Below are positions 9,285-18,046 of a stretch of 64,000 nt of DNA, in pieces. Each line of letters begins with the position of its first letter. The first letter of the stretch is position 1. Below the pieces are notes generated by a model. The model was not told where the DNA came from and searched no databases. It saw only the letters and a list, made by a program, of their open reading frames with translations. The stretch is from Streptomyces antarcticus (GTDB taxonomy: Bacteria > Actinomycetota > Actinomycetes > Streptomycetales > Streptomycetaceae): contig NZ_JAPNLM010000021.1 in the NCBI RefSeq assembly GCF_026627255.1, positions 62,001-126,000 of the forward strand, in the 5' to 3' direction. Made by a program: the position numbers and the translations under genes.

Positions 9285-11336
9285 ATGCCCCCCGAACACG
9301 TGAAACCCCTGGAGTACCGGTCCGGACCGCACCGCGGAGCCACCGCCTCCACCGCTTCCGCCGGTGCGGCCCCGTCGGCCCCCGCGCCCGTCCGGATGCC
9401 AGGCCGCCGCGGCGCCGACCCGCCGACCCTCCTCGCCGCCCACGGGTGCTGGTACCCGGCGGCCGACCCGACGGGGGAGCACGTCGCGTTCATCTGCGAC
9501 CGGGCCGGGGTGCCCCAGCTGTGGAGCGGACCCGCACGCGGCACCGAAGCCCACGTGCTGGACGGTGCACCCGACCCGGTGTCGGAGGTGTCCTGGTCAC
9601 CGGACGGCCGCTGGATCGCCTACACCTCGGCGCCCGGCGGCGGCGAGCACACCCGGGTCCTGGTGGTACGCCCGGACGGAACCGGACGCCAGGTCCTCGC
9701 GGGCGCGGAACCCGGCAGCTCGGCCCACCTCGGGTGCTGGACGCGTGACGGCACCGCGCTCGCCGTCACGGTCGCCCAGTATCCGGTACCGTCCGCGAGC
9801 GGATCCGTCCTCACGCCGGCCGGCGGCGCACCGGCCGCCGGCCCTGGTGGGGCCGTGGCCGTCGGCCCCGGCGGGGCCGTGGGCGGCGGGCTCGCCGCCT
9901 ACCTGCTCGACCCAGACGGAGCCGCCGCCCCGGTGCTGCTGTTCGCCGAGGAGGGAGCGGCCTCCCTCCGGGTGTGCGACACCACCGCGGACGCCCGCTT
10001 CGCGCTCGTCCGCCGCGGACCGCGCGGCCGACGGGAAGCCCTCGTACTCGACACCGCCTCGGGCCGCACCACCTTCTCCCTGCACGTCGCCGACGGGGAC
10101 CCGTGGATCGGCCGGTTCTCCCCCGACGCGCGGACGCTGTGGCTGCGCAGCGACGCGGAACGGGAGTTCGCGGCCCTGCTGCGCGTGCGCCTCGACGCGG
10201 GCGGCGGGGCGCGGGGCCTGTCCGTCGCCGCCGAGCGAGACCGATGCGGCCTTGATCTGCTGAGCGTGCCCGACCACGGCCGGTGGGCCGTCCTCGCCTG
10301 GAACGCGCACGGCGCGACCCGGCTGGAAACCGCCGGGCTTCCCCGCGCTTCCACCGACGACGGCGTCGGACCGGCCCGCCATCCGGTCCTGCCCCACGAG
10401 GTGGTGACCCGCATCGCCCCCGTCGAACGCGGCGGGCTGTTCGCGGCCCTGTCGGGATCCCGCCGCAGGCCCGGGATCTGGGAAGTGGACGAAGGCCTCG
10501 TGCCCGTACGCACCGGCTGGTCGGCGAGGGACGAGCAGGCGGTCCCGCCGGGGCGGCCTCCCGTACGACCGGTGGCCCTGCGCTGCGCGGCCCGCGACGG
10601 GCTGACGCTGGGCGGCTGGTACTACCGGTCGCCCGGCCGGGACGCCGGCCGGCCGGCGCCGTGCGTGATCCACCTCCACGGCGGCCCCGAGGAACAGGAA
10701 CGCCCCGTGTTCAATCCGCTCTACCACGAACTGCTCGGCAGGGGCCTGGACGTGTTCGCCCCCGACGTCCGCGGTTCGTCCGGCTGGGGCCGGTCGTTCG
10801 TGGACGCGGACCTGGGCGCCGGCCGGTTCGCGGCGATCGACGACGTCGCCGACTGCGCCGCCCACGTGGTCGCGCTCGGGTACGCCGACCCCCTCCGGCT
10901 CGGCGTGATGGGCCGCTCGTACGGCGGATACCTCACCATGGCCGCCCTGGTGTGGCACCCGGAACTCTTCCGCACCGGGGTCGCGGTCTGCGGGATGTCG
11001 GACCTCGCCACGTTCTTCGCAGGCACGGAGCCGTGGATCGCGCAGTCGGCGGCCGCCAAGTACGGCCACCCCGAGCACGACCGGGAGCTGCTGCGCGCCT
11101 TGTCCCCGATGAGCCGCATCGATCAACTGCGTGTTCCCGTGCTGACCGTGCACGGAGAGCACGACACCAACGTGCCGCCGGGGGAATCGGCGCAGTTCGT
11201 CCGCGCGGCCCGCGAACGGGGTCTGCCCGCACAGCAGTTGACACTGCGCAACGAGGGCCACGAGTTCCTGCGGGCGGACAACCGGCGGCTCTACCGGCGC
11301 GCCGCCGCGGACTGGCTGGAACAGCACCTCGGCTGA
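9285..11336 (+). CDS. S9-family (prolyl oligopeptidase-type) serine peptidase
   Basis: This 683-residue protein has an N-terminal beta-propeller of TolB/DPP type (residues ~50-390; motifs such as SEVSWSPDGRWIAY) and a C-terminal alpha/beta-hydrolase domain. The catalytic triad is visible: Ser545 in GRSYGGY, Asp627 in HGEHDTN and His659 in NEGHEF. There is no signal peptide, so it is probably cytoplasmic. The ATG at 9285 has GGAGAGGAGG upstream. It sits between an NAGGN-type amidotransferase and a glycosyltransferase-like gene on the same strand, so it may process or recycle a small peptide made there. An alanine/glycine/valine-rich insert near residues 180-205 is low complexity. Confidence 0.88.
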   Translation: MPPEHVKPLEYRSGPHRGATASTASAGAAPSAPAPVRMPGRRGADPPTLLAAHGCWYPAADPTGEHVAFICDRAGVPQLWSGPARGTEAHVLDGAPDPVSEVSWSPDGRWIAYTSAPGGGEHTRVLVVRPDGTGRQVLAGAEPGSSAHLGCWTRDGTALAVTVAQYPVPSASGSVLTPAGGAPAAGPGGAVAVGPGGAVGGGLAAYLLDPDGAAAPVLLFAEEGAASLRVCDTTADARFALVRRGPRGRREALVLDTASGRTTFSLHVADGDPWIGRFSPDARTLWLRSDAEREFAALLRVRLDAGGGARGLSVAAERDRCGLDLLSVPDHGRWAVLAWNAHGATRLETAGLPRASTDDGVGPARHPVLPHEVVTRIAPVERGGLFAALSGSRRRPGIWEVDEGLVPVRTGWSARDEQAVPPGRPPVRPVALRCAARDGLTLGGWYYRSPGRDAGRPAPCVIHLHGGPEEQERPVFNPLYHELLGRGLDVFAPDVRGSSGWGRSFVDADLGAGRFAAIDDVADCAAHVVALGYADPLRLGVMGRSYGGYLTMAALVWHPELFRTGVAVCGMSDLATFFAGTEPWIAQSAAAKYGHPEHDRELLRALSPMSRIDQLRVPVLTVHGEHDTNVPPGESAQFVRAARERGLPAQQLTLRNEGHEFLRADNRRLYRRAAADWLEQHLG

Positions 11337-11418
11337 ATCCGGGCCCGCCGACCGCGTCCGGCGCCGACGCGGGCCGCGCCGCCGACGCCCACACCCGCCT
11401 GTACGAGGAGGTGGCGCG

Positions 11419-12270
11419 GTGATCGGCTACTACGTCCACCACCAGGGCCGCGGACACCTGCACAGCGCCGAGTGCATCGCCGCACATGTGCAAGGCCCGG
11501 TGACCGTCCTGTCCTCCCTCCCCAAGCCGCCGCCGTGGAACGGGAGTTGGGTGTCCCTCCCGCCGGACGCCGCGACGGCCCCCCTCGACCCCACCGCCCG
11601 GGGGCGCCTGCACTGGGTTCCCGTCCACCACCCGGAACACCGCGAACGCATGGGCGCCATGGCCGAGTGGATCCGGCGCGAGCGCCCGATCCGGCGCGAG
11701 TGCCCCGCCCTGTTCGTCAGCGACGTCTCGGTGGAGGCCGCCACCCTGGCCCGCCTCATGGGCACGCCCGTCGTGGTCGCCGCGATGCGCGGCGACCGCG
11801 GGGACGAAGCCCACCGCCTCGCCTACGACCCGCGGACGCCCTCATCGCCCCCCTGGCCGCAGTCCCTCCCCGAATCGGACTGGCCCGCGCACTGGCACGC
11901 CAAGACCCTGCACACCGGCAGCATCTCCCGCTACGACGGCCACGACCCGGGGGCGCGCGGCGCCGACGGCCGGTTCCGGGAGAAGGAGGTGGTGGTGATG
12001 CTGGGAGCCGGTGGAGCGGACCTCGCCACCGGCCAGATCCAGGCGGCGGCCAGGGCCACCCCCGACGGGTCGTGGACCGTGCTCGGCGGACCGCACAGCC
12101 CCTGGCGGGTCCCGTTCGGCAACTCGCTCCCGATCCGGGTCCCGGACGGGCCGTCCGACGAGCGCTTCGTGTACCTGTCCGATGTGCTGCCCACGGCGTG
12201 GCAGGCCGTGGCGTACGCCTCCGTTCCGCCGGGCGGGGCGGTCGGCGGCGGGGGTCAGCTCGCGGGGTAG
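11419..12270 (+). CDS. GT-B-type glycosyltransferase-like protein, apparently shortened at the C-terminus
   Basis: The 283 residues start MIGYYVHHQGRGH, the first strand and glycine loop of MurG/UGT-type GT-B glycosyltransferases. The mid part (LFVSDVSVE, TGSISRYDG, VVVMLGAGG) also matches this family. Relatives I recall continue with a C-terminal acceptor/donor segment containing an HGGQN-like motif; here the frame instead ends in a glycine-rich tail just inside the convergent reductase gene (16-base overlap). Loss of the C-terminal subdomain would probably inactivate it. The GTG at 11419 has GAGGAGGT upstream. Same-strand clustering with the peptidase suggests one transcript. Confidence 0.65.
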   Translation: MIGYYVHHQGRGHLHSAECIAAHVQGPVTVLSSLPKPPPWNGSWVSLPPDAATAPLDPTARGRLHWVPVHHPEHRERMGAMAEWIRRERPIRRECPALFVSDVSVEAATLARLMGTPVVVAAMRGDRGDEAHRLAYDPRTPSSPPWPQSLPESDWPAHWHAKTLHTGSISRYDGHDPGARGADGRFREKEVVVMLGAGGADLATGQIQAAARATPDGSWTVLGGPHSPWRVPFGNSLPIRVPDGPSDERFVYLSDVLPTAWQAVAYASVPPGGAVGGGGQLAG

Positions 12271-12878
12271 GGGGCTGCCTTGAGCAGCCGGGCCAGGTGG
12301 GCCGTGTTGGCCGCCAGAGTGGCCGTGGTGGAGGCGGTCTTCTCGGGGGTCTTGTCGAGGTCCTGGTAGTCGGTGCCCTGCATCGCCTCACCGACCCAGT
12401 ACGTGACCGCGTTCGGCGCGAGGGAGAAACCGACGTCGTTGAGCCCCTGGAACAGGTCGGCACTCACCTTGTGGGCGCCGTCCTCGTTGCCGACGACACA
12501 GACCGCCGCGGCCTTGCCGTAGGTGAGCAGGCGGCCCTCGTCGTCGGTCTCGGAGATCTCGGCGTCCAGTCGCTCCAGGACCCGCTGGGCGATGCTGGAG
12601 GCGTGGCCGAGCCAGATCGGGGTCGAGAGGACCAGGATGTCGGCGTCCATGACGGCGGCACGGATCTGCGGCCAGGCGTCGCCGTCACCCATGTCGGTTT
12701 CCACGCCGGGCTTCACGTCGTGGTCGGCGATCCGGATGGTCGTACCCGTCACGCCGTGCTCCGCGAGCGCGGCCATGGTCTGCTCGGCCAGCAGCTGGGA
12801 ACTGGAGGGAGCGGGGGAGGGGGAGAGGGTACAGACGAGTGCGACAGCGCGGAGCGGGGTGTTCTGGTCGGGGTTCAT
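12255..12878 (-). CDS. Flavodoxin-fold NAD(P)H-dependent FMN reductase-like protein
   Basis: 207 residues with the flavodoxin-like fold of the NADPH-dependent FMN reductase family: a first beta-strand and a Ser-rich phosphate loop (TLSPSPAPSSS), then STPIWLGHAS around residue 84, which binds FMN's isoalloxazine edge, and VVGNEDGAH. Members reduce FMN or quinones using NAD(P)H. The ATG at 12878 begins the frame. The gene is convergent with the shortened glycosyltransferase and overlaps its tail by 16 bases. Confidence 0.85.
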   Translation of the reverse strand: MNPDQNTPLRAVALVCTLSPSPAPSSSQLLAEQTMAALAEHGVTGTTIRIADHDVKPGVETDMGDGDAWPQIRAAVMDADILVLSTPIWLGHASSIAQRVLERLDAEISETDDEGRLLTYGKAAAVCVVGNEDGAHKVSADLFQGLNDVGFSLAPNAVTYWVGEAMQGTDYQDLDKTPEKTASTTATLAANTAHLARLLKAAPYPAS

Positions 12879-13011
12879 GCTGACCGGCTACCCGCACATC
12901 TGCCTTCGATAGCGCAACGGCTGGGATTCACCCCTTTTCGGACGAGTCCGTGGATACGTGACGCGCCAGAACGTGCCCCGGGGCGCCGACCCCAGGCCCG
13001 GCCGGACGCCC

Positions 13012-14163
13012 TCAGGCGTCCACGGGAGCCGGCCGGCCCGATCGGAGGTCGGCCAAGAGGCGTCCGGCATCCGTGACGAGGGTGCCCTGCAGGGCGTGGA
13101 CGGCGGGGGAGGCCTCCGAAGCGGTCCGTTCGTAGCGCTGTACCCGGTCCAGTTCGGCGGCCGCTTCGTCGAACTTCGCGTCGAGGAGGACAGGATCGCT
13201 GGGGGACTCCCGGCCGATCTCCTCCATCGCGGCGGCCGTGGCGCGCAGGACAGCGCCGAAACGGGGCCGGAAGGAGGTGGGGAGGCTCTCGAGCTCCCCG
13301 CTGCCGAGGGCATGGTCCAGGGTCCGGGTCAGGGAGCGCATGTGGTCCATGACGCGTTCGGCGAGAGCGACGGCCTCCCGCGCGCGGGGGAGGGCCCGGT
13401 CGGTGTCGCTCACGATGTGGCGGGGGTTCATGCGGCTGTTCTCGATCTCGGCTTCGATGGTGTGCCGGATGCGCTCGCACTCGCCGGACAGCTTGCGCCA
13501 GTCGCCGCGCCACTGGCGCAGGTGCCCGCGGTCCGGATCGGTCGCCTCCAGGGTGTCCGCCAGATCGCCGAGACGGTCGGCCATCGTGGTGTAGAGGCCG
13601 GCGACGGCGCGTTGCCGGTGGTCGGTGTGCCGGGCGGGTGCGAGGACGAGGTGGGCGGCGAGGCCGCAGAGCGCGCCGATGGCCACGGACGCGACCAGGT
13701 GGCCGATGTAGTCGATCCGGCCCTGACCGGAGGAGAACGCGAAGAAGCCGACGATGGCGACCTGGGTGCCCTGCTGTCCGAAGCCCCGGATCGTGCCGAC
13801 ACAGAGCGCCACGAGGGTGAGCAGGGCGAACGTCCACCCGTGGATGCCGGCCACAGCTGCCAGCGTGGCGGCGAGCGCGGCTCCCGCCGCCACGGCCAGT
13901 ACGTACTGCAGGCAGTCGCGGACGGAGCGGTACACGGTCGCCTGCAGTGCCACCAGGGCGGTGAACGGCGCGAACGTCGAAACGGCCGGCGGCAGCAGGT
14001 AGCGAGCCAGCAGCCACGCCGCCGTGGCCGCGACCACGGTTTTGGCGCCGAGGAGCACGGCGTCCCGTTCGCTGCCCGCCTCCTTCAGCGCACGCCTCAG
14101 ATGACCGGCCCGCGCTGCGGCCGCCGACCGGAATATGTGCGATACATCCACCCGTCCGGGCAA
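13012..14163 (-). CDS. FUSC-family (aromatic acid exporter-type) integral membrane protein
   Basis: 383 residues. The first ~180 contain paired hydrophobic helices with the FUSC pattern (TFAPFTALVALQATVYRS; then a second set with GHLVASVAIGALCG). The remainder is a soluble helical cytoplasmic domain rich in Arg/Glu, likely coiled-coil. FUSC proteins are related to AaeB/fusaric-acid exporters; substrate unknown here. The likely start is TTG at 14163, eight bases after GGGAGGTGG; a GTG four codons in is an alternative. It appears to stand alone. Confidence 0.82.
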   Translation of the reverse strand: MPGRVDVSHIFRSAAAARAGHLRRALKEAGSERDAVLLGAKTVVAATAAWLLARYLLPPAVSTFAPFTALVALQATVYRSVRDCLQYVLAVAAGAALAATLAAVAGIHGWTFALLTLVALCVGTIRGFGQQGTQVAIVGFFAFSSGQGRIDYIGHLVASVAIGALCGLAAHLVLAPARHTDHRQRAVAGLYTTMADRLGDLADTLEATDPDRGHLRQWRGDWRKLSGECERIRHTIEAEIENSRMNPRHIVSDTDRALPRAREAVALAERVMDHMRSLTRTLDHALGSGELESLPTSFRPRFGAVLRATAAAMEEIGRESPSDPVLLDAKFDEAAAELDRVQRYERTASEASPAVHALQGTLVTDAGRLLADLRSGRPAPVDA

Positions 14164-14365
14164 GAAGGACCACCTCCCGCAACCGCCTGCCCCGCCGACG
14201 CGTGCTCACGCGCGGCGCACGTCACACCGGATCGCTGGACTCACGGGACGACGGGACGTGAAAGACGCCGGCCCGGGGGCCCCGGTGCGCCAGGGTTTCG
14301 GCGGCCCGGGGCGGGAACGAACCGGCGGCGCCGACGAGGCCGGACCGTCCTGCTCCGCGGCGCCC

Positions 14366-14839
14366 CTACTGGTCGGCGCTGGGAACGGCGAGAGGATCGG
14401 ACGGGGCCTTCTTCTTCTCGGATTCCATCCGCTCGCCCAGCTCCACCAGACGGTTGCGGCCCATTGCCTTGCGGACGTCCGGGAACCACTCCTTCTCCTC
14501 CTCCTCGACGTGATGGCGCACGTTCTCCATCAGGACGGACATCTTCGCGTCGAAACGCTCGTCCGCCGGGTCGAGACCCTTGAGTTCGGACAGCATCCAC
14601 AGCACCACGTGGTGCTCTTCGACGCTCTCCAGGACGTGGTCCTTGGTGTCGGGGGCGGCTTCCCGGGCGGCCGGGTAGAAGATCTTCTCCTCGATCCAGG
14701 TGTGCGTGGTGAGCTCCTCGATCACCTGGTCGGCGATCTCCCGCTTCTCCGCGTGCGCGTCGTCCGCGGCCTTCTCGAACCGCTTGAACAGCTTTTCCAC
14801 GGTCTTGTGGTCTTCCTTCAGCAGCACGATCCCGTCCAC
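14366..14839 (-). CDS. Hemerythrin HHE-domain protein
   Basis: 157 residues, all alpha-helical, with the spaced iron-ligand pattern of hemerythrin-like proteins: EDHKTVEKLF near the start, HTWIEEKIFYPA, VEEHHVVLWML and VRHHVEEEEKEWFP. These bind a di-iron centre and handle O2, NO or reactive oxygen signals. The start is GTG at 14839 after AAGGGGA. The C-terminal 25 residues are a charged, Lys-rich tail without the motif. Its neighbours are oxidative-stress related only loosely. Confidence 0.88.
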   Translation of the reverse strand: MDGIVLLKEDHKTVEKLFKRFEKAADDAHAEKREIADQVIEELTTHTWIEEKIFYPAAREAAPDTKDHVLESVEEHHVVLWMLSELKGLDPADERFDAKMSVLMENVRHHVEEEEKEWFPDVRKAMGRNRLVELGERMESEKKKAPSDPLAVPSADQ

Positions 14840-15150
14840 AGGGGGTCCCCTTCACGCCTATCCTCCGGACGGCCGGTGCCGCCCGGACACCGTGTACCCC
14901 GTGCGGCCACGCCCGACCCGGGAGGGGACCGGTTGGCCCTGCCGTCCCGGGAAGGTTCACCCGTAACGGCAGGCGCGCCGGCCGCGGCGCCCGCGCCGTC
15001 CCGCCGGGGGTGAGCGGCCCGCCCGGGGACGGTTTCCGCCGGCCACCGGGAGGGCAGGCGCGGCGCACGGACCGGTCGAATGCGGCCCGCACCCGGGTGA
15101 CGTACGGGCCGGGCGGCGACAACCGGCGTAGCGAGTGAGGAGAGGGAGCC

Positions 15151-15633
15151 GTGCAGACCTTCCTTCCGTTCGCATCGTTCCGGGCCTCCGCAGCCGTGCT
15201 GGACGCACGCCGGCTCGGAAAGCAGCGGGTCGAAGCCGTGCAGGTGCTGCGCGGTCTGATCGTCCCGGGTTACGGCTGGCGCAGGCACCCGGCCGTACGG
15301 ATGTGGGCGGGCTACGAGGAGGCGCTCGTGCGCTACGGACTGGACGTGTGCGGGGTCTGGACGGCGCAAGGGCGCAGCGACACCTGCGCCACCACCCTGG
15401 TCGGGGACTTCCGCGCCTGGCTGCCGGGCGGCCGGACGAGGACGCAGGAGCAGCTGGCCGCCGACGGCGACCTGCCACCGTGGCTCGGCGCCCCCGACTT
15501 CCACCGTAGCCACCAGTCCGCGCTGGTGCGCAAGGACCCCGACTTTTACGGCGGGCACTTCCCCGACGTTCCGGACGACGTCCCCTACGTCTGGCCGGCA
15601 TCCGACCGTGACGCGGGCGTCCAGGAGCCCTGA
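15151..15633 (+). CDS. MSMEG_6728/pyrimidine-dimer-glycosylase-like family protein
   Basis: 160 residues beginning MQTFLPFASFRASAAVLD, followed by RLGKQRVEAVQVLR, the conserved start of the MSMEG_6728 family. It is distantly related to the T4 endonuclease V (Pyr_excise) fold, in which an N-terminal Arg/Lys face contacts DNA. The C-terminus has FHRSHQSALVRKDPDFYG, also family-typical. A DNA-repair role is possible but not established for this branch. The GTG at 15151 is preceded by GAGGAGAGGGAG. Confidence 0.8.
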   Translation: MQTFLPFASFRASAAVLDARRLGKQRVEAVQVLRGLIVPGYGWRRHPAVRMWAGYEEALVRYGLDVCGVWTAQGRSDTCATTLVGDFRAWLPGGRTRTQEQLAADGDLPPWLGAPDFHRSHQSALVRKDPDFYGGHFPDVPDDVPYVWPASDRDAGVQEP

Positions 15634-15762
15634 GGCGCGGGCGCGCTCTCGGCACACACCGCCGCCCGGTGGCCGGGAGGAGCAGTGCACCCTGGGCCAC
15701 CCGGCCGTGCGGGCGCACCTCTGAGGGGAACGCCTTCACCCCGGGGCCGAGTCGGGGTCACG

Positions 15763-15951
15763 TCATCGCTCCGTCGGCTCCTCGGCCTCTTCGACACGAT
15801 CCGGGTCGGCCGGCGGTGCGCCGGATCCGGTACCGGTGCGGGAGGGCGCGCCCGGCGCGCGACCGTGCTCGTCGACGGCGGCACCACGGTCCGGCAGTCC
15901 GGGGGAGGGCCGCTCGGGATCAGGTGCTGCCGTGCTGTCGTGGTTCTCCAC
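15763..15951 (-). CDS. Possible small hydrophilic protein
   Basis: A 62-residue frame starting with GTG at 15951, five bases after GAGGAGC. It is Pro/Glu/Asp-rich and ends in a run of acidic residues; no domain is recognised. Support is the ribosome site and coding-like base composition only; it could be chance. Confidence 0.4.
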   Translation of the reverse strand: MENHDSTAAPDPERPSPGLPDRGAAVDEHGRAPGAPSRTGTGSGAPPADPDRVEEAEEPTER

Positions 15952-16361
15952 GTGCTGCTCCTCGTCCGTGTTCGTACCGCGGTGGTGGCGAGTTGCCCCG
16001 CCGGGCCGACTCCCCCTCCTCACGCTCCTGCCCCCCGAACGGCAGACCATGGCCGCCGAACCAGACAGCAGAGCCTCGTCCCACACCCGGACCACGACCA
16101 CCGATACGAGTGTGTGCGGGACCCGGGGTAGCGGCGCCGGGCACGGCGTATCCCGCCCGCCCGCCCGCTCGGGCGGCTCGGGCGGTGGCGGCCCGTGCCC
16201 GCTCCACAACCACGCCCCGGCCGGTCCGGCCGCGCGGCCGCCTCGGGGAGGTCCGGCTGCCGTTCCGCGGGGTGCCCCCTCGCTGGGGCGCGCCGCGGGT
16301 GGTCGGGGTTGTTGATCGTGCCGTTCGTGGGAAGGAGAGCCTGCAACCTTTGGAGGCTGAT
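15952..16361. other. Intergenic stretch without a recognisable gene
   Basis: About 410 bases before the PP2C start. Open frames on both strands here are Pro/Arg/Gly-rich shadows. A GTTGTT-15-GGGAAG arrangement (16308-16334) weakly resembles a sigma-B-type promoter for the phosphatase gene; this is a guess. Confidence 0.4.
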
Positions 16362-17591
16362 GTGAAGCGGGACGGGTTCGGACTGGCTGATGTGCTGGCT
16401 GCGGCGGAGGATGCCGCGCCGGTGCGGTCTCTGGATGTCGTGGCACGAAATCTTCGGGACCGGTTCGACGCGAAGTACGTCTCGTTCCTGTTCGTCGACG
16501 TCGTGGGCCGGCGCCTGCTGCGGGTCACCGACACGCAGGCCATGCGGCGTGAGCGCGATGCCGAGCGGGTCCCCCTCGCGGGCAGCGGTGTCTACGACGA
16601 CGTCTTGCGCGGCCAGCGGCTGGTGCTGGCCGCGGACGGCGGGCAGGGCCAGCGGGTCCTTGCCCCGGTCACCAACCGCGGCGACACCATCGGCGTCCTG
16701 GAGCTCTTCCTCACCGAGGTCACCGCGGAGATCCTCGCCCAGGTGGAGGAGGCCGCGCACGCCCTCGCGTACATCATCGTCACGGACCGCCGGTTCACCG
16801 ACCTCTATCACTGGGGCAACCGCACCACCGGCGTCAGCCTGTCCGCGGAGATCCAGCGCCAGCTCCTGCCCTCGGCCCCCTCGTGCGAGGCCCCGGAGTT
16901 CGCGCTCGCCGGGGCTCTGGTCCCGGCCTCCGACACCGCCGGCGACACGTACGACTACAGCCTCGACAACGACACCCTGCACTTGTCGATCACCGACGCC
17001 ATGGGGCACGACGTCACCGCCTCCCTGATGGCCACCCTCCTGGTCAATGCCTCCCGCGGCGCCCGCCGCGCCGGAGAAGACCTCGCCGAGCAGGCCCGCC
17101 AAACCCACCAGGCACTCCTCGACCACGGCCGCCGGACCCTCGCGACCGGCCAGCTCCTGCGGATCGCCCTCGACGGGAGCGGCGCCCAGCTCGTCAACGC
17201 AGGCCACCCCTGGCCGTTCCGGCTGCGCGATGGCGCAGTCGACGAACTGCGCCTGACGGTCGACATGCCCTTCGGAATCGGCCACCACCAAGGCCTCTAC
17301 CGGGTCCAGGACCTCGACCTGCGGCCCGGCGACCGCCTCCTGCTCCACACCGACGGCATGCAGGAACGCGAAGCCGAAGCGGTCGACCTGCCCGCGCTGT
17401 TGCGCAAGACGGCCGCCGAGCATCCCCGGGAGGTCGTGCGCGCCTTGGTCGGCGCGGTCAGCGACGCCTACGACGGCCGGCCACCGAGTGACGACGCGAC
17501 CGTACTGTGCCTGGACTGGCACGGCCCCCGTCCGGGATCGACCGCGGCCCCGACGGGAGCACCGCCGGACGGGACCACGCATCGCGGTTAG
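16362..17591 (+). CDS. GAF-PP2C (SpoIIE-type) protein serine/threonine phosphatase
   Basis: 409 residues: an N-terminal GAF-like sensor (about 20-150; SLDVVARNLRDRF, APVTNRGDTIGVLELF) and a C-terminal PP2C/SpoIIE domain (about 170-395). The domain has SLSAEIQRQLLPS, a GDTYDY metal motif, ITDAMGHDV, NAGHPWP and the terminal DDATVLCLDWHG. Such phosphatases dephosphorylate STAS anti-anti-sigma proteins in partner-switching pathways. In place of the usual GGDFYD-type metal motif it reads AGDTYDY, as does the paralogue at 24696. The GTG at 16362 has GGAGG five bases upstream. The PP2C N-terminus occurs again as orphan pieces at 36740 and 52260. Confidence 0.87.
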   Translation: MKRDGFGLADVLAAAEDAAPVRSLDVVARNLRDRFDAKYVSFLFVDVVGRRLLRVTDTQAMRRERDAERVPLAGSGVYDDVLRGQRLVLAADGGQGQRVLAPVTNRGDTIGVLELFLTEVTAEILAQVEEAAHALAYIIVTDRRFTDLYHWGNRTTGVSLSAEIQRQLLPSAPSCEAPEFALAGALVPASDTAGDTYDYSLDNDTLHLSITDAMGHDVTASLMATLLVNASRGARRAGEDLAEQARQTHQALLDHGRRTLATGQLLRIALDGSGAQLVNAGHPWPFRLRDGAVDELRLTVDMPFGIGHHQGLYRVQDLDLRPGDRLLLHTDGMQEREAEAVDLPALLRKTAAEHPREVVRALVGAVSDAYDGRPPSDDATVLCLDWHGPRPGSTAAPTGAPPDGTTHRG

Positions 17592-17670
17592 CCCGAAAGC
17601 GCGGCAGGGGCCGGGGTGGTGAACGGCCTGCCAGGGCGGGCAATGCGTGGTCGCCTCGTCCCGGGTCGGG

Positions 17671-17729
17671 AACGTACCCGGGCGCCGTACCCAGGCGCCG
17701 AATCCAGACGCCGTACCCAGGCGCCGAAC
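17671..17729. repeat. Imperfect tandem repeat of a ~13-14-bp GTACCCAGGCGCC-type unit
   Basis: Four diverged copies of a GTACCC/AGGCGCCG unit follow the PP2C gene, three nearly identical. They fall in non-coding DNA beside the SRPBCC relic. Confidence 0.7.
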
Positions 17730-17736
17730 CAGTGCA

Positions 17737-17889
17737 TTTCTCGACGACGTCCGCGCATCTGGCGGGCATCCTCAGGTGGCGCAGCGGGACCGGTGCGTCG
17801 ACCGCGGCGTCGTGCGGTGTGCCGCCGACGCCCCGCAGCGGGTGTTCGCCCATGACGACCAGGAACTCCCCGCACCAGGGGCCCGCGAA
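17737..17889 (-). pseudogene. Relic of an SRPBCC-family gene (C-terminal part only)
   Basis: A ~50-residue stretch on the minus strand reads GEHPLRGVGGTPHDAAV followed by LRHLRMPARCADVVEK. It aligns with EHPLRGLGGTLHNPVS...LRHRGMLARLARIVEE of the intact SRPBCC protein at 4139-4597. No start codon, N-terminal half or stop is in place; the frame simply runs on. It is a decayed paralogue or duplicated fragment, not a functional gene. Confidence 0.75.
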
Positions 17890-18046
17890 GCCGTATCCCC
17901 GCCCGCTAAGGGCAGGCGCGGTGAAATGACGGCCGCGGCGGTTCGAGGTCCGAGCCGGCGGGGCCAGACAGCCCAGCGGGGTTTCGGTGCACGGCGCTCG
18001 GGTCACACGTATGGGGCCCGAGGGCCCCTGCGTCTGGAGATGCGTG

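Noticed and set aside
9597..11327. Long minus-strand frame across the S9 peptidase
   Set aside because: Composition and lack of motifs mark it as a shadow of the peptidase gene.
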